NCBI GenBank assembly: GCA_027922465.2
Contig: BQMF02000642.1
Coordinates: 1 to 64,000 of the forward strand
Source: Turritopsis dohrnii
Lineage: Eukaryota; Cnidaria; Hydrozoa; Anthoathecata; Oceaniidae
DNA: 64,000 nt
Direction: 5' to 3'
Shown here: positions 30,538 to 42,394 of the stretch, piece by piece
Numbering within the stretch: the first letter of the stretch is position 1
Layout: every line of letters begins with the position of its first letter
Translations under genes and position numbers: made by a program
The notes under the pieces: generated by a model
What the model saw: the letters and a program-made list of their open reading frames with translations, nothing else
Databases searched by the model: none
What the model was told of the DNA's origin: nothing

Positions 30538-32749
30538 ATGTTATTATTATTATTATTGTTATTATTATTATTTGGTAAAGGTCAGTAAAAAGCAGTTACA
30601 AACTGATGTGGACCTACTATATATAAACTAAAACTGAAAAACTAGAAATTATATATATAAACAATTAAAAACTGTATAAAATAAATAAAATGATAAAATA
30701 TCTTTTCAATTAATTTAAATTAAAATACAAATACATGATTTGTCAAAGAAATAGCATTTGAACCATTTGTTTGAAAGACCATGTACTATGGGGGGAATTA
30801 CACCAGATGAAAGGATTTAGAGAATGATATCGCAAAGCATTTGAATTACAGAAATAGCAGAAAATACGAGGGTGGAAAAACCACGATTTACGTCACAATC
30901 GGATTTTGGATTGAGATTAGAGGAAAGGACAAGGCGAGGAAACAAAAATAAATAAAAGGTGTAGTTGTTACTTTATATACATATAAGTAGATATAAAAAG
31001 TTTTAAATAATATAGATATAATATAGATAAAACCATCCTGGACATAACTATTGATGTCAGAAGCTTAGTTAGACAAAGTTAGACATGAAAAAGGTGTTGC
31101 AAACAAGATAACTGGCTGACTATTGTAAGGATTGAAGTCACAGTGAACTAAGAGGAAGGTAAGGGGAAGTCTAAGTTGGAAAGTTCCGCTGTTATATAAA
31201 TTTATAAATTTTTGTAGGTACTAATAGATAAGATCATCTAGAATAGTTTGATTTTTTGATACATGATTTTTGAAGGCTTCGTAATCCAACTGCTTGATGT
31301 GTTCAGGAAGTTTATTCCAAATTGACGAGCTACGGTATGTGAATGATGTTTTATATTTCATGAAATTGAAACGTCTTTTTTCAATTTGTAGGTTGTTTCT
31401 TAGATTTCGGGAAGTTGTTCTTTTCGTAATCAGCACTTTGTTTGGATCGTTTCTATGATATAGATTGTGCGTAATGCAGGCTGTTCGTCTTTTGCAGTAC
31501 CATGAAATTGAACGCCAGTTCGCTTTTTCTAAAACTTCATTATCAGCTGTGGTCTTTTTTATTCGCTGTACAAATCTAGCTGCCTTGATGTGGATAGAAT
31601 TGATTTTATGCATCTCATTACCAGGACAGCCACCCCATAAGATTCCTTTGAAGTAAATTTCTTTCAGGTGACTTTGATCCATGAATCTCATTTTGTATAG
31701 GTTTTGTAGCTTGAGTTTAAAGTTTTTCAGAATTTTCAAAGTATGTAGTTTCCATGATATCTTATCATCTATTGTAACACCAAGGTACTTGACACTCTTT
31801 GTTACATTTATTGCGTTGGTGCCAAGCTTGAATTCTGGAATAGGACCGATAAAGGGACTTTTAGAAATGAACATAATTTCAGTCTTTTCTACATCTGTGT
31901 GGATGGCAAATCCATTTTTGTCAGCCCATTTTTGTAATTGGTTTAAGATTTTCTGTACTTTTTGAAAAGCATCAGTACAATCATCGCATACTTCATGACA
32001 AGTGGAATCGTCAGCGAACATATCAGTCTCACCATCTTCAGCATTTTCAGGAAGATCGTTATGTCAATACTGAAAAGTTGCGGTCCTAACAAAGAACCTT
32101 GTGGCACACCATTTTCGACTTTTAATTTATCAGATTTGCAGTTATTCACAACTGTATATTGATGTCTTTCTGACAAGTAGGAGTCAAGAATTTCGTATAG
32201 ACTCCCTGATATTCCACATGCTTGAATCTTTTTTAATAGTGGTTGGTGTGGGACTACATCGAACGCTTTTTTGAAATCAATAAAGATACAAGCTACGACT
32301 TTTCTCTCGTCAATGGCCTTATGCCACTTTTCGGTCATGTTCAATAATATCGATTCAGTTGAACGACCTGATCGAAAACCCCATTGTCTTTCGCTGATTA
32401 GACAAAGGGAATCAAGGTGGGATTTCATTTGGTCAAGTATAACTTTTTCAAGTACTTTACTAGCTATACTCAGTAGCGTTATTGGTCTGTAGTTGTTGCA
32501 GTCAGACTTTAAACCTTTTTTGTGCAGGCAAGACACTCTTCCAACTTTCCAATCATTTGGGTAAACGGCTGGGGGTGTTGAGGGGGAGGGGGGTTCAGTT
32601 TTCGAGGGATCTGGGGAGCACTGACACTTCAATTTGAAATGGGATTTATCCAACCTTTTAACGTTTGTTGTTGTGGAGTTTTTAACAAATGGGGGAATAG
32701 TCTTGCAGTGGCATGACGACTTCAACAAAAATAAAAGTAAAGAATACAA
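30538..32749 (-). mobile_element. 5'-truncated L2/CR1-type LINE with (TAA)n 3' tail
   Basis: On the minus strand an RT-containing ORF is followed by ~650 bp of AT-rich 3' UTR and a (TAA)n-type microsatellite at 30538-30575, the usual end of L2/CR1 LINEs. The tail abuts CTTATACGATTATA, the cassette promoter motif beside YDAW copy D. So the LINE landed in what would have been promoter D. Confidence 0.75.
31221..32749 (-). pseudogene. LINE reverse transcriptase (partial, one frameshift)
   Basis: The first frame (31943-32749) has PNDWKVGRVSCLHKKGLKSD, NNYRPITLLSIASKVLEKVI, FRSGRSTESILLN, ACIFIDFKKAFDVVPH and VENGVPQGSLLGPQLFSI, RT motifs 1 to 4 including the first catalytic Asp (FIDFKKAFD). A shift near 32020 leads to the frame 31221-32021, which opens with MFADDST, the catalytic ADD box, and continues through VKYLGVTIDDKISW to a full C-terminus ending SSSIWNKLPEHIKQLDYEAF. 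The endonuclease part is missing. All catalytic residues are present, so decay is slight. Confidence 0.88.
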
Positions 32750-33478
32750 TTTATTTTATATTTTTCTTAAACTCTTTACTTTTTGTGAACAGCTTTGATT
32801 TTGTGAATGTGAAAGGGAGACAGAAAAGAGAAGGAAAAACAAAACACTTCATGATCAATATTTCTCGTTCTTATATGCATAAGTTCTTAAAAAATAGGCT
32901 CTTCAGAAGCAGAAAGAAGCACTAGGAAGTCAAACCAACAATAACAAGATGCCCCTACGGGCAGAAAGATTTCTGCAAAATCAGCTTAAGTGCGGAAAAC
33001 ACCAACTATGACATTCTTGAAATTTAAAGAAGATTGAACCATTTCCACAATATATGTTTATCAAATTTCTGACCATGTACTCCCCAAAAATCCGGAAAAA
33101 CATAATTGTCACCATGAAACACTTCATACAAATGAACACCAATAAACTTGAATACATTTGAATGACATAATTTTCTTTATTTTGTTGGTACGCAATGATA
33201 GTAAAGATAATACAATGAGTATGCATGTAATCCAATCTAAATGTTATGAATTTATGAATTCAATATATATATGTCTAGTCAATCTAACAGAATTCCTAAA
33301 TCACAAGCAAAAAGAGGACAACATAGATTTTGATCATGCAAAATGTATCCAGAAATACATACAAAATCAACATACATAACTGAAAACAGAAATTTGTGCT
33401 TCAATTTCTTTAACAATATGTCATTGCCACCTTTTTAATTTACAAACATGCGTTACCTGAACTAAATTTAATGAAAAG

Positions 33479-34625
33479 ATTTATAGTGTGTTTCGTAATG
33501 TTGGAAATGGAAATTTTAAAGTTGTTTTTTTAAACTACCCGCCAAGGCGGCGTCGCTCGCCGCCCAGGTTCAGCCTGCGTTGTGTCACCTCCCAAAGAGT
33601 TCACGAAATATGGAATTAAGGAATTGACAATAGAAAGTGTCACCATCTTGTAGAGCTCGAAATTCGGAGCAAGAAAGTGTATGGGATCATATGTCTATGA
33701 CGCACCGTTACGGAGATATCGTCGATCAAAGATTTTGATGACGTCACACACCCGTCGCAAAAAACATTTGGCCTAAATTTTTTCGTCACCCCATAACCTG
33801 TATCGCGGACCCCAAAAAACGTCAGTTATCCCTATTGGTTATCGAGATAATTTTCCCTAAACGTCGCATTCGATTAGGGTCTCAATACAATGGTTTCACA
33901 CTGACGTCGCGCACAAGAAGAGAAATAATTTATGTGTGATCTTACATTGCTGACTCTCTTTCGCAGTTCACATCTACCATTTTGCGTAACAGACAAACGG
34001 ACAGAGAATTGGCTATTAATATATAGATGAATATACCGAATTTCAAAATGATTTTTACATCAATGGAAAACCATTTTCAAGCTCTTTCGGCTAGTATATT
34101 TTTGTGAAAAATGAAAAAGTGGTTTTTGAAAAAATAAGGAAAATGTCATCGAAAAATGTGATTAAATTTTTAATGGTCGATTAACACGTATTTAATTACA
34201 TCGTGCTTATTGTTTCAAAACACTGAATCCATTCACATTTTTTATTAATTTTATGTTTGCGCTGAGACCCCCAAATTGATATTTTAAAACATAAAAGTTT
34301 AACGTTTTTCGTGAACACACAGCTTAAATTTTGTTTATTGTTTTCCAAATTGCTGTCATTGTTTCAAAAAATCTTTTCTTTTCATTCACATCTTAATCGA
34401 CCATTAAAATTTTAATTACATTTTTCCAAGACATTTTCCTTATTTTTTCAAAAACCACTTTTTCATTTTTCACAAAAGCATACTATCCGAAAGTACTTCC
34501 AAATAGCTTTTCAACGGTGTAAAAATTATTTTGAAATTCGGTATATTCATTTAAAAAAACAGCTTTAAAATTTCCATTTCCAACATTACGAAACACACTG
34601 TACAGAAACTTAAAAAACATTAAAT
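33479..34625. repeat. Large imperfect palindrome carrying a Helitron in one arm
   Basis: GTGTGTTTCGTAATGTTGGA and what follows (33487 on) returns in reverse complement at 34480-34610, including TGAATATACCGAATTTCAAA and the ATGAAAAAGTGGTTTTTG stretch. The left arm is broken only by the 493-bp Helitron. The arms meet near 34290. It may be a foldback-type element. Confidence 0.85.
33535..34027 (-). mobile_element. Non-autonomous Helitron, 493 bp, both ends and empty site defined
   Basis: On the minus strand it starts TCTATATATTAATAGCC and ends with the hairpin GGCGGCGAGCGACGCCGCC, TTGGCGGGTAG. The flanks are A and T. The other arm of the surrounding palindrome (about 34547-34560) has the uninterrupted sequence TTTTTTTAAATGAATATACC, so insertion was exactly between A and T without duplication. 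The last four bases GTAG vary from the usual CTAG. Confidence 0.92.
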
Positions 34626-35759
34626 TTTTAATTACGCATACACCCAAGGGCATTATAGGAAAGCATAACTGACACAAAATCTTACATCAACTGCCAATAA
34701 ACTTCATGAACAAAATAACATTGAATTTATGTAGATGCTTACAGATATCACAGTGATTACGTAGGTCTTTCAATATATACGGTCAATCTTCCTAATTACG
34801 AAAAGACTTCCCAATGGTAAACATAGATTTGGATTATGAAAATATGTGATTCAAACTTACTAAAATTAGCAAACATAACTGAAAGCAGAAAAAACTTACA
34901 GACCGTCAAGATAAGTTTCCTATTTGCTATCGTAAATAGAAGTCCTCATTCCTAATTACAGACATTGATAATACAGATAAAAACTATACAAATAAATATG
35001 CTAAAATAGCTAGAGAAACATACATCAAACATCAAAACTGATATGATGCAGGCAGAGAGTAGACAGACATCCTTGGCTGTTGGAACTGAAGAGGAAACTG
35101 AGCTGAGCTGTGCGTATGCAGAGCTTAAAAAGCATTACAGCACACACTTGAAACAAACGATCTTTTGTATTAAGAAAGGCTTAAAGAATCCCAGACATTT
35201 TCCAAAAAACAAAAGAATTTGTTCCTTTTTTCACAAACTCGTTTTGATAAAACATTGAGAACTTGTTTTCAAAAAAGAGGGAACACAGGAGAATAATTGT
35301 GAAATAATTATAAATTTCTACCATTTACTTTCGGTTTTGGAGGAGTGAATCTTCTTTGAAATCTACTCCACATTGATCAACTTTTGGAAATCTAAGTTTT
35401 CTTCGGTCACGCTGATAGTCTACCATTATACGAACGGCGTGCAAATGTTGTAAAGCTTGTAAGAGTCTTGTGACAGGCAAAAACTTGTTAAAAATGTGCT
35501 GTGTAACAAGATCACAAATGAAATTGAATGAAGTGATGAGAGCCACAAAAGCAGTAACCTTAATTAGGGAGATTCGTAAACTCGACGAGCCTGTTACACG
35601 AAAAAAATCAATTACTTGTGAGAATTCTTTTAAAACTGTTCTACTAAAACGGTACTTCAGAGATTTAAAGCCTTTTGTGGTATCAAAAGAAACATCATTA
35701 CTTTACACGCTTATTTCAAGTATTGATGTGAAGTTTCTAATGACTTTGTAGGGAAAAAT

Positions 35760-37800
35760 TCACGAACAACTCTACTAAGCTGTATAGACGAGTTTCCAAT
35801 GTTAATTACACTTTTATACCTTGTACATACTAAAAATCAAATGCAATGTATGAAAATAGATAGGAAGTGCTAATGTGTATTGAAACTTTCTAATGTCGAT
35901 TGTCTTTAAGGGGACTCCAGAGAACCAAATAAAGTGACAACATTTTGAAGTGTATAAAGAGACTTTTATTTCCTGCGAGGCTGCGTGCGCATACTCACAG
36001 GAAAATGACTTGATTAATGATATTCTATGTTGCAATATACCGTAATTATCGAGCAAAGAACACTGGTGTTTATAAACATTACGTCACTAAGAAACTCATC
36101 TATACAATTCCCTACAAATCTATAGAAAAATAATTTCGTGAGGAACATAGTGATTATGGCTAAATGTTCGGTTTGCAGAAGTACCCTCATGGCAAAACAA
36201 AATATGTATGTATACGTCTGAAACTGGAGAACGACACGTAATTTCACTATGAAAAACCAATTTTAGTTTTAGGTCCAGTGCAGGGGTAGTAACATCTTTA
36301 CGTTTCGATTTATATACAACACATTGCATTAAGCCCAAAATACAAAGAAAGCCACTCCAAATGATATCACAGCAAATATGTACGGCTTCTTCTTTAACAA
36401 GGTCAGCTCCTGTGAGTGAGACCAGTGTCAAGAGAAGAGTGTGACACATTCCCAATACACGTAAAAAAAAGGTTAAGAAGACAGCAGTTTTAAAAAAAGA
36501 GGGTGTTCAGCAGAATGAGGCATGTACCAATAATTCAACGGTTGTTAAAACTCTTAATTAAGTAACTAAAGAATTATCACCTACCAATCCAATGGATACA
36601 GAACTAAACAATTTCCATCAGCTGCAGACACCTATAGAATTGAAAAAGAGAAAGGCAACATAACTGGGGCTGCATTCACTGATTCAATGTCATACAAATA
36701 CACCATTTTTAATGTTTACTTTCTCAAAATAAAGGCAAGGAAGTCATGTAAGTTTCGATACAAAAACATTCGAGATATAATTAAAAATCAATAAAAGCTA
36801 ACCACAGGCAATGCATGCGATGCTTGACCTTTGTCTTCCTTCAAATTACTGGGAAAATAAAGATTCTGCCAAAAGGTTTCTTTTTATTTGACCAGAAACA
36901 AATTTCTGATACAAACGTGCCGAAGAAAGGATGTCCTTCTCACTAATCTCCTTAGACAAATACCTTTGCCAACAGTGTAAGGATTCCAAATCACTTTTTT
37001 GCAAAAATTTCCAATAAATCCAAACAACTCCATGACTGAATAAAGAAAGAATGGGGAAGCATGCTCGTTCATACACGAGCTCGAATTCGTGGATTCTCAT
37101 AGGGGGTAAATTTAAGTTTTTATTATTATTATTTTCCAGTCAAAGCACTAGTTTTAAAGCTTACGACTGGGTTGGCTTTACCCCCTAACATTTCTTACTA
37201 AAGTTCAGTAAGGAGGCAAGCTCGTTATGTTTCGAGATGAAATCGAGATGAGATCGAAGAATAAAAATACTTTTTATAAACATTTTATCAATATTACAAC
37301 CAACTGATGCAAACCAAGTTAACTTCTACTAAAAAGTCATGGATTAAGGTATTCGTATCGTTAGTGTTTCTTTTTCTGAAAAAGTCAATACCCCTATGTT
37401 TTTTCAGACATAGTTGGACCCACTTAATGACTTATTTTACGGTCGCCAAAAAAACTGCACCTATTCTGGTCGCCCAGAAAATAAAATCTTGACATACGCT
37501 CGGTATACGTTAACTTTTCCCGTGGGGGTAAATAACTGCGTTCTTTGTTGGTTTTAACTGGAATATTTTTTTCTTACCCCCGTGAGATCTAAATCGAAAG
37601 TAGGTCTCAAGAACAATACTGATGTGCAAACTATTGTTAGGGGGCTTGACGGCGCTAGAGCGTGGTTTAATGTACCGTATCGAATTAAATATTGACTCCC
37701 GTATGAAATTAGATATTGAAGTGAGCACAAAACAAGACAGCCGAGGAGAAGAGGCAAACTCTCTGTTTGCTTGCTTGAATAAAAAAAACATACTTACTAC
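35760..37800. other. About 2 kb without recognised genes
   Basis: Several short frames on both strands, none with a recognisable domain or codon pattern. Small A/T-rich tracts and (ATT)n at 37120. Nothing I can name. Confidence 0.5.
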
Positions 37801-37829
37801 GTTGTATCCGCCACTGACATATGAAAATA

Positions 37830-38147
37830 TCTCTGCAAGATTTTTTTGGTATCTCAGCTGATGTCGCGGATTGCATACGAACATGTGAACAATGCCAAAA
37901 ATAAGGTGATTTAAAATCTCCCAAAGCTGAGCTGAAACCGATACCAGTTCCATCTAAAGTGATGAAGCAAGTAGGCGTTGATATTTGCAAACTACTAGAC
38001 GTCGATGGGTACTACCACGTTATTGTTTTAATTGACTATTTTTCGAAGTGGTCGGAGATTAAGGGCACCAAGGATCGAAAAGCACCAACTGTTGCTCGAT
38101 TCTTATATGAAGTAATGTGTCGCCATGGTTGCTTTCAGGTTCAGATT
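37830..38147 (+). pseudogene. Gypsy integrase, zinc-binding end and first catalytic Asp
   Basis: DVADCIRTCEQCQK is the CxxC half of the HHCC zinc site; one stop follows it. Then VMKQVGVDICKLLDVDGYYH and VIVLIDYFSKWSEI give the start of the core with the first catalytic Asp (GVDI) and the DYFSKW block, then TVARFLYEVMCRHGCFQVQI. The reading stops at a MITE that entered just before the second Asp motif. Integrases of this type insert the cDNA of the element into chromosomes. Confidence 0.82.
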
Positions 38148-38556
38148 AGTGAGCTTAAGCAATTGCGACGGCAACGTGGACGACGACGGGAGCAAAAAAT
38201 AGCAAAATAATTATTACTTGTGAATAGTATTTGAAGGACTTATGTTTATTGGAGAAATTATTCAATTGGTAAACTTATTGCAACTGGAATGTTATCAAGT
38301 TCCTATAAAATCTACATAAGAGAAAAAGGCTTATCTCTATCATCAGGTCTCCGTTATCAGTACAACTTCAAAACACGACTTTTCACGTTGTGCATAGAAC
38401 GTGCAAATATGTTAATGATGCAATTATCTTATAAAAGTTTCTCAATGGCCCCATAAGTAGTACACTCCCTTTCAAAATAAATTCCACATAGAAAACAAAG
38501 CTTTTGTTTTAAACACGTCGCCGTCTTCGTTGCCGTTGCGATTGCTTAAGCTCCCT
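38148..38556. mobile_element. MITE with ATT duplication inside the integrase
   Basis: TIRs AGTGAGCTTAAGCAATTGCG and CGCAATTGCTTAAGCTCCCT (last part with two mismatches), flanked by ATT at 38145 and 38557. Without the MITE and one ATT the integrase reads from VQ directly into INDQGREF, so the insertion is confirmed by frame. Confidence 0.88.
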
Positions 38557-38902
38557 ATTAACGATCAAGGAAGAGAATTCGTCAATGAAAATTCTACGGA
38601 GCTTCACAGGTTGACTGGTGTCGAGCAAAGAGTGACATCAGCATACCACCCTCAAGCCAACGGATTAGTTGAGAGGAAAAATCGAACAATTAAAAACTCT
38701 CTAGTCGAAGTTCTCGAAGACAATATTGAAATGTGGTCAAGCATAATAGAGGATGTTCTTTTCGCTCATCGTGTAAGTCGTCACAAATCCACAAAGCATT
38801 TGGCTTTCATGTTACTTTACAACCGTGAACCAACTCTGCTGATTGATGTAAAACACAACCTTGTGAAAGAGAATGAAAACCGACTTGACGAACCGTTTGA
38901 TA
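38557..38902 (+). pseudogene. Gypsy integrase, second Asp to catalytic Glu
   Basis: NDQGREFVNENSTELHRLTG holds the second catalytic Asp. RVTSAYHPQANGLVERKNRT holds the Glu (in VERKNRT), the hallmark of Gypsy integrases. VLFAHRVSRHKSTKHLAFML and YNREPTLLIDVK complete the core. The frame is open from the first MITE to the second. Confidence 0.88.
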
Positions 38903-39759
38903 CCTTATCGGCCCTTTTTACGCCGGCCCTAATTTAACGCCGGCCCTTTTTACGCCGGCCCTTATTACGCCACAGGCCAATTTTGGCCTTACGCCAATTA
39001 GGGCCGCATATTACGCCAAAGAGAAGGGATGGAAAAAATCTTTTTTTACAAGCATGCTTTTTTGATTATCTTTGCACTAAACAGTTAAACAGAAGAAAAA
39101 AGTATGACAATGTGATCATTTCTTGTTATAATCAAAAGTTTAATGTCTCAATCAAGTACAATAACATCATTGTTAGTGTTTCTGTCAGATTGGTGACTCT
39201 CCTCTTGTTCTCCAGCCTCTTTGTTTTCGATATTATTTTCATCGTCCGACTTAACTACAATTTCTTGTTCATAATTCTCTTCATCTGACACATCTCCCGT
39301 ATTATCATCTTCAAAGAGTGCTTTTTCATCTAGCTTCTCTAGAATCCTTTTCAAGAAATAGAGATTGCTGTGGAATGAAATGAATTAAACTCAGCAAATT
39401 AGCCTCCAAAAGGACTCTTTGACTGTACAAAAAACGTTCATGGAAAGAACTCTGTAAACGACTACATTTCTTTTGTTTTTTTAAAGCTATTGTTCACATT
39501 ACTAAAGCAAAACTGTTCAATCTATATGTTATTTTGTCAATTCACTGCTTCCAAAGCCCCCCTCCTTTAATCGCTACACTTCTAGAGCCAATTTTAACCT
39601 CAAATTTTCGAAAAACCTGGAAAAAAATTAACGCCCCTTTTTAGTCAAAATTTCATATTTTTGGCCCTTTTTGCGCCGGCCCTTTTTACGCCGGCCCTTA
39701 TAACGCCAGAGGCCAAAAAATAACGCCAATTAGGGCCGGCGTAAAAAGGGCCGATAAGG
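38903..39759. mobile_element. TA-flanked MITE with CCTTATCGGCCC termini
   Basis: Ends CCTTATCGGCCCTTTTTACG and CGTAAAAAGGGCCGATAAGG, with several internal ACGCCGGCCCTTTTTACGCC units in both orientations. TA duplicated at 38901 and 39760. Removing it restores integrase reading from PFDT into EVFDAVL. It has an acidic 68-codon minus frame (39148-39354) that may be chance. Confidence 0.9.
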
Positions 39760-39761
39760 TA

Positions 39762-40320
39762 CTGAAGTTTTTGATGCCGTTCTAAGGTCTGCAACAGCAA
39801 TACGAGACTCGATAGCTGATGAAGTTTCGAAAAACATTATAAATACACAAAAGAAGCAAAAACGTGACTACGATAAGAGACATTCATCAAAAACAGAAAT
39901 CATGACAGGAGACTTAGTTCTTTTAAGAAACAATAAGCGAAACGGTAGAAAGGGTGGAAAATTCACCCAGAAATGGATTGGTCCATACACTGTAATTAAC
40001 ATATCTGAAAAGGAGCAGTAGCTTCAAAAAATTCTTCTGGTTATCTTCTCAAAACCAAATACAACGTGAGCCAGTTAAAACCATATTATGAATCAGAAAG
40101 CGATTCAGCTAATAAAGATGTCGATCCTGACGACATTGTCGAAATGATTCTAGTCATGGCCATAAATCAATCCTCGTATTCCTTCCCAGGTCATAAATGC
40201 GAAACAATCAACAGTTTGAGACAGAGCTGACAAAGATGGGCTCGTATTCTCGAAACAAAAGAAGCCCCAAAAGCTCTCCCTAGAGTATACATTAGTACAT
40301 GGGAACCTGTAGGTGATATG
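39762..40320 (+). pseudogene. Gypsy integrase C-terminal region
   Basis: Continues EVFDAVLRSATAIRDSIADE, then KQKRDYDKRHSSKTEIMTGD, LVLLRNNKRNGRKGGKFTQK and WIGPYTVINIS. This is the GPY/F module of Gypsy integrases (KWIGPYxV). A stop at 40019 and another near 40065 follow, after which LKPYYESESD and an acidic stretch suggest the polyprotein end. Confidence 0.8.
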
Positions 40321-40339
40321 ATACAATAGCAAAATATGT

Positions 40340-40752
40340 GTGAGCACCCGAAAATTGATCAAAATGTTACTGCAGCGATTACGTAAACTTCTAAAGACCT
40401 TCCAATCGTTCTCTAAGTTCGTTTTCCTGGCTTTTCTTAGCATTCGGTCACGATAATCCATTAGGTCCTTTGTAGCTTCGTCTATCCAAAGGCACGGTCT
40501 ACCTTTAATTCTCTTGTTGATGAATGGTGCATGTCGGTTAAAGATGCGTGACAAAACCGTATGAAGAATTTCAACAGCGCGGTTGACATTTGTTATTTCG
40601 TAAAACGATATCCAGTCTAGTTCATTGATCTCATTTGATACGTTGATAGGATCGTAATTTCGATAATTACGACAGCGAATATGTTTCGGTTGATATTTTA
40701 TAAAATTTTTCTTTCTAATGCAACCAACCATGTCATGATCTGAATATGACAT
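40340..40752 (-). pseudogene. LINE endonuclease C-terminal region
   Basis: MSYSDHDMVGCIRKKNFIKY contains the SDH motif that ends APE-type LINE endonucleases (catalytic Asp and His). It is followed by ILHTVLSRIFNRHAPFINKR, KGRPCLWIDEATKDLM and RDRMLRKARKTNLENDWKVF, the usual bridge to the RT. Beyond NRCSNILINFR the similarity stops, which places the LINE break near 40340. Confidence 0.8.
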
Positions 40753-40806
40753 TGGAATAACAAAAGACTTTTTAATGTTTATTGAGTTTGAAGCAATTAT
40801 ATCTAA

Positions 40807-41235
40807 GGACAGCTTTATACAGCCGCATAATCGCCGTGTCGAATTAAATTACTTTAATTCGGGTAAAATTCGACAAAAATGCGACAGTCACTTTATACAG
40901 GTTTTGTTGCCGCATATAAAATTCGACATGACTTTAGACAGCCGCATAAATGTCGAATAAATTTATCATTGTGTGTTTCTTACACGCTGTCCACTACTTT
41001 CATGCACTTTTTTCACAAAGTTCAATCAAGCTGTTATTAAATTCGACGATTATGCGGCTGTATAAAGTGATGCCGAATTTATGTCGAAGATTGCCGTTTT
41101 ATTCGACAAACTCTGCTGAACTTAATTCATTATGTCGCACTTAATTAAATTTTCACTTTATACAGTCGAATTTACGTCGCATTTAATAAAGAGTTTAATT
41201 CGACGCGGCGATTATGCGGCTGTATAAAGCTGTCC
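40807..41235. mobile_element. TAA-flanked MITE in the LINE
   Basis: TIRs GGACAGCTTTATACAGCCGC and GCGGCTGTATAAAGCTGTCC, extended inside by ATAATCGCCG/CGGCGATTAT. TAA at 40804 and 41236. Internal repeats of ATTCGAC and CTTTATACAG occur in both orientations. PIF/Harbinger-type duplication. Confidence 0.92.
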
Positions 41236-41535
41236 TAATCAAACTGGTCGATTCCGAAGTGATACGTATCGGTTCTTTTATTAACTGTTTCAAACCATTT
41301 GCCAATAGAATATCATTAAATTCTTTACTGTTTCGAAGATTGCTATTGTTTTTACGAAAGTTAACATTGTAGTCCCCCAGGAAAATTACTTCATGAAATA
41401 ATGCAATTGATAAACGAATCTGCAATTGTTCATTGAAATATTTTGTGAGATATTTAGAATCGTTTGGTGGCCTGTAAAAAGCAATTATGAGAAAAGATTT
41501 GCTTTTTCGTTGTGAAATTTCGATAGTAATACAGA
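41195..41535 (-). pseudogene. LINE endonuclease, central region
   Basis: ITIEISQRKSKSFLIIAFYR, then PPNDSKYLTKYF and EVIFLGDYNVNFRKNNSN hold the Y.PP and GDxN motifs of APE endonucleases; GLKQLIKEPIRITSESTSLI is the target-side loop region. True LINE sequence ends at 41236 where the MITE begins. Its upstream junction at 41536-41560 is a 24-bp patch copied from 40531 (see findings). Confidence 0.82.
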
Positions 41536-41570
41536 TGTCGGTTAAAGATGCGTGACAATACTTTCAATAT

Positions 41571-42394
41571 GGTGACAGGACAATCCCCCCCTGGACAATT
41601 CCCCCCCGGATGATTGCCCCTAGTAAATTGCCCCCCGGACCATTACCCCCCGGACAATTGCCCCCCGGACAATCGCCCCCCATATAGGTTGGAAAATCCC
41701 CCCCCGGAATATTGCCCCCCAAACCAACAAAGTTTCATATATTCTCATTGTCTACTAAAATGATACTTGAAGTGTTTATTCACGACACAGTCCACTGGAG
41801 TGTCCGACAAAGATCACTAGAATTCGGTTTATAAATAAGGAATATTGACAGCGCGTTAGTCAATACACTTTGGAGAATTACTTTTAGCCCTAACGTTTCT
41901 TCTTGCCACCCGACGTTCTGGAAATTTTTTTGAAATATTACGTAAGGAGGAAAGTGTTGTGCGTGTCCGAATGCTTCAAAATCTAGCAGGACATCCACCA
42001 CCTCCTCAAAGACGATTGTAACGCTCGAATTTTACGCATAGTTGATGATTACCCAAACCGCCAACGACTCTTTTTAAAACAAATATTTACATGATATCCA
42101 TTGTGTTACCATTTTATAACAAACATCTGTATATTTGAAATATATTAACTTTCTTTGATTTGTAAATCTTGTTTCCCTTTCTGCTTTCGAGCAAAAATAC
42201 CTTAGAAGCAATATTATCGTAAAAAATACTTTACACGTTTTTTAGGGGGCAATATTCCGGGGGGGGAATTTTCCTACCTATATGGGGGGCGATTGTCCGG
42301 GGGGCAATTGTCCGGGGGGTAATGCTCCGGGGGGCAATTTACTAGGGGGTAATCATCCGGGGGGGAATTGTCCAGGGGGGAGTTGTCCTAGAAC
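41571..42394. mobile_element. MITE with 10-bp duplication and GGGGGCAATTGTCC repeats
   Basis: Left GGTGACAGGACAATCCCCCC and right GGGGGGAGTTGTCCTAGAAC are imperfect TIRs, followed by inverted runs of CCCCCCGGACAATTG-like words (about 140 bp each side). CTTTCAATAT is repeated exactly at 41561-41570 and 42395-42404. A duplication of 9-10 bp is typical of Mutator-like elements (inference). Confidence 0.85.

Larger units (their letters stand above)
32946..35760. repeat. Hairpin-ended interspersed repeat, long copy
   Basis: Begins AACAAGATGCCCCTACGGGC followed by GCAGAAAGATTTCTGC, two adjacent hairpins. 32946-33120 and 34867-35450 are ~95% identical to 56983-57310 and 57310-57895; the 1.75 kb between them is present only here and includes a Helitron and an inverted repeat. 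A 71-codon frame (35043) is kept in both copies but is not recognised. 35560-35720 matches 5505-5705 inverted. Confidence 0.8.
37800..40320 (+). mobile_element. Ty3/Gypsy-type integrase remnant, split by two MITEs
   Basis: Three host pieces, 37800-38147, 38557-38902 and 39760-40320, join into one integrase-like reading when the two MITEs with their duplications are set aside. No LTR, RT or protease is visible on either side, so it is a fragment. Confidence 0.8.
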
